Shown: positions 50,275 through 58,766 of the stretch, piece by piece
Numbering within the stretch: the stretch's first letter is position 1
Layout: each line of letters opens with the position of its first letter
Assembly: GCA_036794825.1 (NCBI GenBank)
Contig: DAIRGA010000007.1
Location: forward strand, 1-64,000
DNA from: RZYY01 sp036794825
GTDB lineage: Bacteria > Bacteroidota > Bacteroidia > Bacteroidales > 4484-276
Direction of reading: 5' to 3'
Length of the DNA: 64,000 nucleotides
Program-made: the position numbers and the translations under genes
Notes under the pieces: generated by a model
The model's input: the letters and a program-made list of their open reading frames with translations, nothing else
What the model was told of the DNA's origin: nothing
Databases searched by the model: none

Positions 50275-51738
50275 ATGGAAGAGAAAACTCAAAATCAATT
50301 ATTGGAAGAAATTTATAACAAACACATAAAAGAGTATTCCGAATTTATAAAAATTTCTTTTCAAGACTTAGTTTCTCTATCTAGGAATGAGAAAGATGTA
50401 TTTCTAGATTTATATTACAACAGAGATACTGAAACAAATGAGATGAAAAGTATTTTAAAGAATGTACGAAATAGAGGAAATAATATTTTGATCATGGGCG
50501 ATGCTGGATCAGGAAAAAGTAGCTTCATGTATAAAGTCTTCTATGAAATAGAACTACTTACAGATTATCAACTCTATCCGATTATTGTCGATTATCAAGA
50601 ATCTGTTGACATTGATCACTTGTTTAAAACATTTATAGATAATATGATTACATATTTTAATGTAATGGAGCGCCCATGCAACCAAACTAAAGATAACACA
50701 AACGAGAATATTACTCATAACATACATTTGCTTAAAACTCACTTAGCAACACAAAAAACTACGGACTTAGTAAAGCATCTTGTCATACTTCTTGATGATT
50801 TTGACTATGTTGAACAGCATCACTTATTTGATTTACTAGAATTGTTTATGGGATTCGGGGTTCATCCTAATGCAACTTTAGTATTGGCAGTCCGGCCACC
50901 CCTTTTTACCGCAATAAATGAATATGATAATAGGTTTGCTAAAAACTTTACAAGGGATGTACATAAGATTGAACTTTCTAGATTGGACGTTAAAAGACTT
51001 ATATCAAAAAGATTAGCTATAATTTTAATTGAAAACCAAAAAAAACATGGACTTACAAAATGGTGGGAAAGAATTTCTGGAAAGGAAAGTCCATATTTGA
51101 AACTCCTGAAAAAAATGGGTATTGAAAATATTGAAGATTTGAATAAGATTTCTATTCCATTTACAGATCTCTACCTTAACTTTATTAGATGTATTACTGA
51201 TAGTAATATCAGGGAGATATTTGAGATTGTTCATGATAGTTTAATTTATGTTCTATCGAACTATAATAAACTGGATACCGTTATTGAATTAGATGATCTT
51301 GAACATGTTGAAAAGAAAGAAATTCCAATGGAAGCTGCAATGAAGCTTTTTTATGATAACGAAAATGCAACCTTTAAGATTATAAATATTAATAAATATC
51401 GTGCGAGAAAAACAAATAATTCATTGTTTTACAACACAATGGAAGGTGTAAAACTATATGGAGAATTGCATGAAACTTTTTATGAAGCAATGACAAGATT
51501 AGGTCATTCAAAGAAAGACGTCGATTGGGCAATCACAAAACTTAAATCACCTGAGTACAAATTGATTTCTGCAAGTAAAATAATCCCATCATCAGTAAAA
51601 ACTAAAGTGGATAAATACCCAGAATATAAAATCAGTAAAAAAGGGGACTATTATCTAACCAATCTCTGTTATTGGAAGGAATTTATTAGTAGGTGTGGCC
51701 CTTTTGGCACCTCATTAAGTGAAATCATTAAAAAATAA
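50275..51738 (+). CDS. P-loop ATPase (ORC/KAP-like) of the AT-rich island
   Basis: About 487 residues. Walker A MGDAGSGKSS (about 80-88), Walker B VKHLVILLDDFDYVEQHHLF, sensor-1-like NATLVLAVRPPLF, and a C-terminal region (about 390-487: LYGELHETFYEAMTRLGHSK, YPEYKISKKGDYYLTNLCYW) that looks like a winged helix. The order resembles ORC1/Cdc6-like or nSTAND ATPases used in bacterial defence modules. The frame begins with TTG at 50266; ATG at 50275 is preferred. The two downstream small genes are probably co-transcribed and specific to this system. Confidence 0.75.
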   Translation: MEEKTQNQLLEEIYNKHIKEYSEFIKISFQDLVSLSRNEKDVFLDLYYNRDTETNEMKSILKNVRNRGNNILIMGDAGSGKSSFMYKVFYEIELLTDYQLYPIIVDYQESVDIDHLFKTFIDNMITYFNVMERPCNQTKDNTNENITHNIHLLKTHLATQKTTDLVKHLVILLDDFDYVEQHHLFDLLELFMGFGVHPNATLVLAVRPPLFTAINEYDNRFAKNFTRDVHKIELSRLDVKRLISKRLAIILIENQKKHGLTKWWERISGKESPYLKLLKKMGIENIEDLNKISIPFTDLYLNFIRCITDSNIREIFEIVHDSLIYVLSNYNKLDTVIELDDLEHVEKKEIPMEAAMKLFYDNENATFKIININKYRARKTNNSLFYNTMEGVKLYGELHETFYEAMTRLGHSKKDVDWAITKLKSPEYKLISASKIIPSSVKTKVDKYPEYKISKKGDYYLTNLCYWKEFISRCGPFGTSLSEIIKK

Positions 51739-51745
51739 ATTTGAT

Positions 51746-52075
51746 ATGTTAACAATACTTCAAATGGAAATAAATGACCTTTGTGGGGTGTTTCTACTTT
51801 ACAAAAGGAATCGAATAAGAGTTTTTGAGATTTTGTCATTTCTCAAATATAAAGAACCTATTCTTTTTAAAGATTTAACTTTTTATGAAGTTCGGGTGGT
51901 CCTAAAGAGACTTTTCCCATGTCATCGAAATAATAAAATTCGCACTAAATACTTCAAGATAAGTAAAAAGAAGATGTATTTTAACATTAGCTCTAATAGC
52001 CTTATATACAGACCTGTAGAATCAATTAATATCAAAATATATGGAACTGATGAAAAGTATTTTAAGAAAAGCTAA
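51746..52075 (+). CDS. Small basic orphan protein
   Basis: 109 residues from ATG 51746, 7 nt after the ATPase stop. It is Lys/Arg-rich with a possible winged-helix pattern (RIRVFEILSFLKYKEPILFK, DLTFYEVRVVLKRLF, then KYFKISKKKMYFNI). No family is recognised. It might bind nucleic acid or the ATPase. It overlaps the next gene by 35 nt. Confidence 0.6.
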   Translation: MLTILQMEINDLCGVFLLYKRNRIRVFEILSFLKYKEPILFKDLTFYEVRVVLKRLFPCHRNNKIRTKYFKISKKKMYFNISSNSLIYRPVESINIKIYGTDEKYFKKS

Positions 52076-52319
52076 CCAACCAAGTTGTTATTTCTTTCAA
52101 AAAGACAATTGCATATTAAGTAGAAAACACTGCTTATGTTGCAATTTAAAGGTTAAAAAAATTGAAGGAATTGACAAGCCAGAGCAATACTTGTCTTTTG
52201 TAGTGACACGTAACACGAATAGTAGGAATTTCTACTTTGCTTTTTTTGCATTTATATTTTCATTACTGACCCTTCTGATAAAACTTTATGAATTAATGAT
52301 AAGTCCCGTTCCAAAATAA
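52041..52319 (+). CDS. Small Cys-rich membrane protein
   Basis: 92 residues. An N-terminal Cys cluster (CYFFQKDNCILSRKHCLCCN; four or five Cys that could bind zinc) precedes a linker and one C-terminal membrane helix (about 67-88, NFYFAFFAFIFSLLTLLIKL). No family is recognised. Small membrane proteins encoded after an ATPase are often effectors in phage-defence modules; here that is only a possibility. Confidence 0.55.
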   Translation: MELMKSILRKANQPSCYFFQKDNCILSRKHCLCCNLKVKKIEGIDKPEQYLSFVVTRNTNSRNFYFAFFAFIFSLLTLLIKLYELMISPVPK

Positions 52320-52335
52320 AATAGTAAATAAAGGC

Positions 52336-52475
52336 AGTTGCCAACAGCACCTACCCAAAAGTGGCGGCTCATTGGTTAAATCAAGCTTTGTGCTTCTATC
52401 AAAGTTTGTGATAAACTGACAGTGAATCGCTTCGAAATCGCCACCTTCGGGTAGCTGCAAAACGTTAGCACCAAA
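52336..52475. other. attC-like imperfect palindrome at the right end of the AT-rich island
   Basis: TGCCAAC (near 52340) is almost complementary to GTTAGCA (near 52466), and just inside them CAGCACCTACCC pairs imperfectly with GGGTAGCTG (52448-52456). Nested outer and inner boxes separated by about 100 nt resemble an integron attC site, though the boxes do not match the attC consensus exactly. The rest of 52320-52673 holds no credible gene. Confidence 0.3.
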
Positions 52476-52673
52476 ATCCAAACCCACTAACGACCGATCT
52501 TCTTCGCTCAATTGCAATGCGATACTTCTCAAAACCAGAAACAAGGCTATTACCACCACTCCCCCCGAAAAAAGCATCTTTAGCTCCTGAAAAGTAAAGC
52601 CGGTTGCAGTTGATGGCATAAGCACTGAAACCCCGCCAGGCTAGGAACCAGCCGTCAATCACCTGCTGGCTGC

Positions 52674-55625
52674 CTAACCGCCGAGCAGCTTTACCGAGAA
52701 CATCCATTGCCCGCGGTGTTTTTGGCCGGGTTCGAAGAGTTCGGCGTAGCCTGCCGACCAGGTGGTTTTGAGGTAGGAGAACATCACCACTTCCACGTCC
52801 ATCTGAATGCCGGCATTGAAGATGTTGCGGATGCCCTGGTCGCCGATCACATCGGTGATTACGTGGGTGCCGAAGAGCGAGGTGGAGATAAATGTCGGGT
52901 AGAACCAGGTGGCGCCCACATCGCGGATGCGGATGGGTTTCAGGTTCAGCTCGCCGATGGTACGGATGTAGTTGTTGGCGCTGATCTCGTCAATTTCGGC
53001 GCCGGGGAAAGCCATTTCGTTGCGGTATTGGCGGGTATCCTGCCAGTCCACCCAGTTGTTGCGGAAACCGCCCAGGTAGAAGAAGGAGAGCGAGGAGAGC
53101 GGATCGCCGAATGATTTGCCGATGCTGTTGCGCAGCCAGAAGCTGGTGTTGCGTATTCCGGGTACCAGGAAACCGAAGTCCTGGTTGGAGGTGAGCGAGG
53201 GAAATAGTCCGCCGTCGGCAAGGTAGGTGGTGGCCGACACCGCCCACTTGTAGCCTTTCTCATCGTCAATTCCACCGAGGGTCTTTCTGGTTTTCGACAT
53301 TTTGAAGCCAACCGATCCGGCCTGAAAGCTGCGGATGGGCGATTCGACGTTTTGGTGCTGGGGTAGCACTTCGAGGTCTCCAAAGGTCATCAGTCCGAAG
53401 TTGTACGACCATTTATACGGATCGCGCAACATGAAGGGGCGTTCGTGAAATATCCCGATGCTGTAACCGGCACGGCTCCGTTTGGTGGGGCCGAAGATGT
53501 CGTAGAAATCGGTTTTGTTCCATGTGGAGGTGAGTTTCCAGTTCCAGTAGCTCCATTCGAGCTGGGCATGGAATTTCTGTTTGTCGGGGTAGTTGCTCCA
53601 CGGCGAGGTGGCCAGCAGCAGGTCAATCTGGCTGAGGGCGACGGGGTCGCGCCACTGCATACGGTAGCCGAGCGCCAGTGTGTTTTTGTAGCCGGCGATG
53701 TCGGGCCAGGCGTTCACCAGCATCATCTCTTTCAGCGGTTTATAGGTTGATTCGCGGATGCGGGTGGTGTCGAGCGGTGCGGGCGGCGGCAGCGACCAGT
53801 CCACCACTTCGGGGTTTCGCTCCACTACCCTGTTGCCAAGGAACTCGATGGCGTTGGCATCGTCAAGTACCTGTATCGGAATGCGGCACGGGAGCATTCC
53901 ATCGCGGTAAAACCGGAGCGCCAGCAGCGAGTCGGGGTGGTATTGCAGTGGCATGAAGAAGCCGGTTTCGGTGTTGGTGAGCAGTTCCATTTCACCATCC
54001 TCCACTCCTACCCGCCAGATGTTGGAAACCCCGGTGTAGTAAGAGGTACCGGTGAGGTAGCGGTTGTCGGGCGAAAATTTGAACTGCGCAAGGGTGTTGT
54101 CTTCCATCAGATGCACGGAGCGGTACTTCTGGTTTCCGGCCTCCAGCGCGGCAATTTCGAAAATCACCAGTTCCATTTCACCCCTTATGCCAGACAGAGA
54201 GGCGGAGAGCAGTTTGCCATCCGCAGAAATATCAAGGTCGAAAACGGCTTTTCCAAAGGGAGAAACGAACATTGGGAGTGCCTCACTGTATGGCGGCGGT
54301 ATCTTGACAAGTGTGGAGTAGCCGTTGTCGAGCCGCACCCCCCAGAGGCTTCTGTCGGCGGGGTTGAAGACGAGGTCGCCGGTGCGTGAATATTCGATAA
54401 GGCGGGATTTCTTTCCACTTTCGGCATCAATCATCACCAGGCTGCGGTACCTGTTGTTCTGCTCGCTGATGAAGATGCGGTTACTGTCGGGGTCGTAGGC
54501 CAGGTGGGTAGAGTAATACAATGCCGGCGAATCAAGCGTTGCCACTTTGCGGATTTCTCCCGAATAGATATCAATCTCAACAACCTGCGAAATGATGCCA
54601 GGGTGATTGACAGAGCAGTAGATTTTCCCGGTTTTTGGATTGAGCCTGTAAGTTGAGGTGCTTCCCAACGGCTCATTGGTAACCGGAACATAAGGTGTGA
54701 TGGGAATTTCGGTTATACGGGCGATGTTCTGCTGCTGGAATTGCCGTTCAAATTCAATCCATTCCTGCCAGGCCTGGTTTACCGTTTTACCATAAACTTT
54801 TTTGAACTGGCTGCCATAGAAGGCTTTGCTGTCTTCCGAGCGCAGGTAAAAATCGCGCAGTTTACCCACACCGTATTCGCTGGCGAGGTAAGTAACGAAG
54901 CGGGCGCCGTAGAGGTAGGAATTGGCGCCGACCTGGAAATCGAGGGCTGTTCCTTCGGTTTCAAGACCGATCACGGAGTGAATTTTTTCATTCTCAAAAG
55001 CCAGGCTGCGGAAGTACATCTCGTCGTAGTATCCCATGGCTCTGCCCAATCCGCCCGACATCCAGGTCTCCATGAAACAGGCAATACCTTCCTGGTACCA
55101 GCGTGGTGCATACCAGCGCGGCACTGTGGCGTAGCTCCAGAGGCCGGAAATCGGATAGCGCTCATTCCTGCGCACCTTGCCGAGCAGCGCCTTTCGCCAG
55201 AACATATCGCGGCTATTGGCCTTGTCGGTCATCACCACATGCGTCAGTTCGTGATTGAAAAGCCATTGAAACCTTTCGCTGGAAGGAATAATGCTGAAGG
55301 CGAAACTGTAAGCGCCAATTCCCAGTATGACCTGGTTGATGGGCATGGTGATGGCGCCGCCGTTGCCGTAATCATGAAAGTCGGTGAGCATCACATATAC
55401 CCTGCCCGCATCGTAATCCCATAGCTTTTCGTGAAAGCCGAGCGCATTATTGTAACTCCTTACCACATGTGGAACCAGGTAGGAATAGCGGTCGCCCAGG
55501 TAAATCATGTGCAGCTTATCCGACTCTAACTGCGTGATTTTCTGTCCGTAAATGGATGTGACTTGCGACAGCAAGCAGCAAAAAACCGAAATAAAAAAAA
55601 ACTTTATTGATATTGAGCTAAACAT
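52674..55625 (-). CDS. Gluzincin-type metalloprotease with beta-propeller and outer-membrane barrel
   Basis: 983 residues. Signal peptide (ending SIYGQ); peptidase MA-like domain (about 30-300) with HELTH (125-129) in RFQWLFNHELTHVVMTDKAN and the downstream YQEGIACFMETWMSGG Glu; a TolB-like propeller (about 315-600, AYDPDSNRIFISEQNNRY, QFKSPDNR-type repeats); and a C-terminal barrel-like part (about 650-983, YSIGIFHERPFMLRD, WMFSVKLLGG). Protease, propeller and membrane barrel in one chain suggests an outer-membrane-tethered protease. ATG 55625 is chosen because the longer frame needs a TTG at 55637 and would overlap the preceding gene. Confidence 0.82.
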   Translation of the reverse strand: MFSSISIKFFFISVFCCLLSQVTSIYGQKITQLESDKLHMIYLGDRYSYLVPHVVRSYNNALGFHEKLWDYDAGRVYVMLTDFHDYGNGGAITMPINQVILGIGAYSFAFSIIPSSERFQWLFNHELTHVVMTDKANSRDMFWRKALLGKVRRNERYPISGLWSYATVPRWYAPRWYQEGIACFMETWMSGGLGRAMGYYDEMYFRSLAFENEKIHSVIGLETEGTALDFQVGANSYLYGARFVTYLASEYGVGKLRDFYLRSEDSKAFYGSQFKKVYGKTVNQAWQEWIEFERQFQQQNIARITEIPITPYVPVTNEPLGSTSTYRLNPKTGKIYCSVNHPGIISQVVEIDIYSGEIRKVATLDSPALYYSTHLAYDPDSNRIFISEQNNRYRSLVMIDAESGKKSRLIEYSRTGDLVFNPADRSLWGVRLDNGYSTLVKIPPPYSEALPMFVSPFGKAVFDLDISADGKLLSASLSGIRGEMELVIFEIAALEAGNQKYRSVHLMEDNTLAQFKFSPDNRYLTGTSYYTGVSNIWRVGVEDGEMELLTNTETGFFMPLQYHPDSLLALRFYRDGMLPCRIPIQVLDDANAIEFLGNRVVERNPEVVDWSLPPPAPLDTTRIRESTYKPLKEMMLVNAWPDIAGYKNTLALGYRMQWRDPVALSQIDLLLATSPWSNYPDKQKFHAQLEWSYWNWKLTSTWNKTDFYDIFGPTKRSRAGYSIGIFHERPFMLRDPYKWSYNFGLMTFGDLEVLPQHQNVESPIRSFQAGSVGFKMSKTRKTLGGIDDEKGYKWAVSATTYLADGGLFPSLTSNQDFGFLVPGIRNTSFWLRNSIGKSFGDPLSSLSFFYLGGFRNNWVDWQDTRQYRNEMAFPGAEIDEISANNYIRTIGELNLKPIRIRDVGATWFYPTFISTSLFGTHVITDVIGDQGIRNIFNAGIQMDVEVVMFSYLKTTWSAGYAELFEPGQKHRGQWMFSVKLLGG

Positions 55626-55633
55626 TTTTGTGC

Positions 55634-56812
55634 TCAATAAATCACGGAGAGCTTCTCAACATTCATTATTACTGACAACTGCAGCTTTTCAACAGCCTGA
55701 AAGGTGCTGCCCAACTGCTGAAAATCCATTATAACTCCGAGCTGATTTTTATCTCCGAGATTGCCTAATTTCTCCATTCCAAAAATTACTCCAAGCTGTT
55801 GTTGATTTGCGACAAGGTTGATCTTTTCAGAATCGAACAAACGACCCATTTTTTCGGCATCTCCGCTGGCAAGTTTTTCAATTTGTGCGATAAAGTCCAA
55901 TTTACCGGCATCAGATAATATGTAATTGAGTTTCTCAGCATCGCAAAATCCCAAACCCAGCTTTTCGGTATTGCAAATCACCTGACCCAATGTAGTGGCT
56001 GACCAGACGATAATCCCAAGTTTTTCGGCATTTAAAATAACACCCAGCTGACTGGCATCGCCAATATTCAACTTATTGGCATCAGCAATTACAGCCAGTT
56101 GCAGCGCTTCGCTTTTGAGTGCGGTTGCGGTAACAATATCCACATCTTTACTCTTGGAGAGCAGGTACTCAAAAGCCATGCGATCGTTGCGGATATAGCC
56201 CGAAGCCAACATATCGAAGTAAATCTGCAGCCGGGCAATGTTCAGATCTGGATAAGCGGATTTATCATTTTTGATGAAAAATGTTTCGGCAGCCGACAAA
56301 AAATCATAGGCCGCAGCCGCTCCCTGCCTGATCTGGAACATGGCCATTCCGGCATTGTTTACTACGCTGGTGAAGGCGATGTTATCCCATTGGTCAGGCT
56401 GATCCATAACCGCAGATGCTTCGAGCAGCGGGAGACGTGCATTTTCGATCAGGGCGCCATAATTTTCCAGGTCCGAGGCAGCCTTAGGGAAACTATCCAT
56501 GAACGCCGGGATAGAGCGGGCTGCAGAAACGGCTGCTGCAATATCTTCACCCAGTTTGATACTGGCTGCATATTCATATTGCACGTAGTTGGTAAAAGCA
56601 TACCGCAACTCAGGATCAGAAATCAGCTCGTTGCGAAGCTCAATGTCAGCTTCGGTAATCTTAACATTGCGGTATTTCTCCACTTTTCCAATAGTTCCGG
56701 CTGCATCCCGAAGGCTAACGCCCGGGTTTGAGATCATCACGCCGATAAGCAGCCCTGCAACCAATCCGATTAACAGGCTGACAAGAATCAAAATAACATT
56801 TTTCGATTTCAT
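55634..56812 (-). CDS. Membrane-anchored protein with EKL-type C-terminal repeats
   Basis: About 392 residues. An N-terminal membrane anchor (about 5-28, VILILVSLLIGLVAGLLIGV), a helical region (about 45-240, rich in Ala), then a striking C-terminal array (about 250-392) of 10-14-residue repeats of the form (N/D)AEKLGVIL: ILNAEKLGIIVWSATTLGQV, CNTEKLGLGFCDAEKLNYIL, NQLGVIMDFQQLGSTF. The pattern suggests a small solenoid or stacked beta structure. No family is recognised. Its stop lies 8 nt before the protease gene's ATG, so the two probably form an operon. Confidence 0.75.
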   Translation of the reverse strand: MKSKNVILILVSLLIGLVAGLLIGVMISNPGVSLRDAAGTIGKVEKYRNVKITEADIELRNELISDPELRYAFTNYVQYEYAASIKLGEDIAAAVSAARSIPAFMDSFPKAASDLENYGALIENARLPLLEASAVMDQPDQWDNIAFTSVVNNAGMAMFQIRQGAAAAYDFLSAAETFFIKNDKSAYPDLNIARLQIYFDMLASGYIRNDRMAFEYLLSKSKDVDIVTATALKSEALQLAVIADANKLNIGDASQLGVILNAEKLGIIVWSATTLGQVICNTEKLGLGFCDAEKLNYILSDAGKLDFIAQIEKLASGDAEKMGRLFDSEKINLVANQQQLGVIFGMEKLGNLGDKNQLGVIMDFQQLGSTFQAVEKLQLSVIMNVEKLSVIY

Positions 56813-57000
56813 ATTTTTTAAATTTATGGTTGACCCCGTCAATTTAGCGCAGTCCAAAATTAAGATAATTTCAAAAGCAAGAGGCTGCAGAAGATATTTT
56901 TGTTATTCCATAGGTGAATTCAGGGCTGTTTTGTAAGATTTTTTTCTGATAGATTATGAATTGGGCATTGCTTTTCATTCGATTTCCCGTCCTTGTTACC

Positions 57001-57202
57001 GATAGGATCGCTGAAAGCGATACTATCGGAATTAGACTGCGATAGTATCGCTCCAAGCGATCCTATCGCTATCGGGAAAACCAATTCTCCCTCAAAGCGA
57101 TACTATCGGAATTAGACTGCGATAGTATCGCTCCAAGCGATCCTATCGCTATCGGGAAAACCAATTCTCCCTCAAAACGATACTATCGGAATTAGACTGC
57201 GA
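57001..57202. repeat. 80-bp tandem repeat with nested palindromes
   Basis: Unit 57017-57096 is repeated exactly at 57097-57176, with a third partial copy from 57177. Within each unit AGCGATACTATCG pairs with CGATAGTATCGCT, and GCGATCCTATCGC-like segments add a further hairpin. The rest of 56813-57222 has no gene. Confidence 0.9.
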
Positions 57203-57222
57203 AACCAAATCCCCGAACTGTC

Positions 57223-57230
57223 TATTTTTG
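57223..57230 (+). promoter_or_regulatory. -7 box of the nitroreductase gene
   Basis: TATTTTTG, 19 nt before ATG 57250, directly after the 80-bp repeats. Confidence 0.65.
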
Positions 57231-57249
57231 CCGCTTAAAATTTTTGATT

Positions 57250-57792
57250 ATGGATTTTCTGGATTTGGTAAAAAAGCGTTTCAGTGCAAGGAAGTACAAG
57301 GCTGCCCCAGTTGAGCGGGAGAAGATAGAACGATGTCTTGAAGCAGCACGGCTGGCGCCTTCGGCCAGCAATTCGCAGCCCTGGCATTTTATTGTTTTGG
57401 AAGATCCGGTGGTAAAGGATCAGGTGGCCAGGCAAACCTTCAGCACTTTGCTCACTTTCAACAAGTTTGTGGTTCAGGCGCCAGTGCTGGTGGTAATAGT
57501 AATCGAAAAGCCAACCTTGCTGTCACAGATTGGCGGCAGGGTAAAAAATAAAGAATACCCGCTGATTGATATAGGCATTGCAGCCGAACATTTTTGTCTT
57601 CAGGCAACCGAAGTGGGATTGGGTACTTGTATGCTGGGCTGGTTCAACGAAAAGAGCATCAAGGAGTTGCTGAAAATTCCCAAAGAAAAAACCATCGGGC
57701 TGATTATTTCGGTAGGTTACCCGGATTATGAATCAGTCCCCCCGAAAAAGCGCAAACCATTGGAAAATATCGTTTCTTACAATCGTTACTGA
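57250..57792 (+). CDS. Nitroreductase-family FMN oxidoreductase
   Basis: 180 residues. FMN-binding nitroreductase fold: KKRFSARKYKAAPVEREKIE (RxSxR phosphate-binding motif), LEAARLAPSASNSQPWHFIV, IDIGIAAEHFCLQATEVGLG, CMLGWFNEKSIKELLKIP, IGLIISVGYPD. Members reduce nitro compounds, quinones or enones with NAD(P)H; the substrate is unknown. ATG 57250 is chosen over an upstream in-frame TTG because of its distance from the promoter box. Confidence 0.93.
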   Translation: MDFLDLVKKRFSARKYKAAPVEREKIERCLEAARLAPSASNSQPWHFIVLEDPVVKDQVARQTFSTLLTFNKFVVQAPVLVVIVIEKPTLLSQIGGRVKNKEYPLIDIGIAAEHFCLQATEVGLGTCMLGWFNEKSIKELLKIPKEKTIGLIISVGYPDYESVPPKKRKPLENIVSYNRY

Positions 57793-57802
57793 TTCTTCAG
57801 AA

Positions 57803-57875
57803 CAAACAGAAGGGCCTTGATGCCAAACACCTCCTGGTTTTGAAAAATTGAACCTTTCGCAAATCCTTCTGTTTG
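57803..57875. other. Inverted repeat between the nitroreductase and SDR genes
   Basis: CAAACAGAAGG (57803-57813) is exactly complementary to CCTTCTGTTTG (57865-57875) with a 51-nt loop. It could be a weak terminator or a 5' structure; function unknown. Confidence 0.4.
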
Positions 57876-57928
57876 GTGCAAAAGTTTGTGTTTTGTCATT
57901 TATTTACCCCAGAAAAAACATTAAAATC

Positions 57929-58633
57929 ATGCAAAACAAGACGTTCGTAATTGTCGGCGGATCATCGGGTATCGGACTTGAAATCACCAAAAAACTCCTT
58001 GAAGCAGGTGATCGCGTCATTGTTTATTCGCGAACTGATTCTGGCCTGAAAGGATTACCCGGAGTTGAGCATCAACCGCTGGATGTGCTGGATGATGAGA
58101 TTAAGCTTAATGGATTTCCTGATATTATAGACGGGCTGGTGTATTGTCCGGGCACGATTAACCTGAAACCTTTTCGCAGGCTGATCGAGGCTGATTTTCT
58201 GCACGATTTCAGGGTGAATGTTACCGGCGCAGTTAAGGTTATTCAGCAGGCTTACAATGCGTTACGCAAATCCGATCAAGCTTCTGTCGTTTTGTTCAGT
58301 ACGGTGGCTGTTCAACTGGGAATGAATTTTCACAGCTCTGTGGCGGCATCCAAAGGCGCAGTGGAAGGGTTGGTAAGGTCGCTGGCTGCTGAGTTTTCGC
58401 CAAAGATCAGGGTCAATGCTATTGCACCCTCACTGACAGATACCCCGCTGGCAGCAGGTTTGCTCGCCGGCGAAGCCCGTCAGAAAGCTTCTGCGGAGAT
58501 GCACCCTCTAAAGCGCTATGGAAATCCATCCGACATTGCTTCGGCTGCGGTTTTTCTACTCAATCCATCCAGTTCTTGGATTACCGGTCAGGTATTGCAT
58601 GTGGATGGCGGTTTGTCGGCGCTCAAGGTATAA
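57929..58633 (+). CDS. Short-chain dehydrogenase/reductase-like protein lacking the catalytic Tyr
   Basis: 234 residues. Rossmann fold with VIVGGSSGIGLEITKKLLEA (TGxxxGxG-type motif), YCPGTINLKPF (NAG-like position), catalytic-Ser region VVLFSTVAV, and the C-terminal GQVLHVDGGLSALKV. At the YxxxK position the sequence is VAASK, so the catalytic Tyr is replaced by Val while the Lys remains. This may be a non-redox or atypical SDR; a group of close homologues seems to share the change. ATG 57929 gives the normal SDR N-terminus. Confidence 0.88.
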   Translation: MQNKTFVIVGGSSGIGLEITKKLLEAGDRVIVYSRTDSGLKGLPGVEHQPLDVLDDEIKLNGFPDIIDGLVYCPGTINLKPFRRLIEADFLHDFRVNVTGAVKVIQQAYNALRKSDQASVVLFSTVAVQLGMNFHSSVAASKGAVEGLVRSLAAEFSPKIRVNAIAPSLTDTPLAAGLLAGEARQKASAEMHPLKRYGNPSDIASAAVFLLNPSSSWITGQVLHVDGGLSALKV

Positions 58634-58696
58634 ACCTGCGGCCAGGCGGCCATCGTTTCGCCAGTTCCGTAATACGCTGCATTTCAATACTTTTAT

Positions 58697-58704
58697 TATT
58701 TTTG
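58697..58704 (+). promoter_or_regulatory. -7 box of the M3 peptidase gene
   Basis: TATTTTTG, 62 nt before ATG 58767. Confidence 0.55.
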
Positions 58705-58766
58705 CAGCCCATGCCTGAAACCCTCTCATTTTTATTAGCGCTGAATTTATTTATAAACATTTAATT

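Larger units (their letters stand above)
50096..52330. other. AT-rich island with three orphan genes
   Basis: From just after the HU-like gene to about 52330 the DNA is visibly AT-richer than both flanks and uses A/T-ending codons (AAA, ATA, TTA), a sign of horizontal acquisition. It carries an ATPase gene and two overlapping small genes on the same strand. TTGGCAAC near 50198 and its reverse complement GTTGCCAA near 52337 lie close to the two ends. Confidence 0.65.

Noticed and set aside
52293..52625. 110-codon minus-strand frame right of the AT-rich island
   Set aside because: It overlaps the membrane-protein gene end and the attC-like palindrome, and shows no signal peptide or domain.
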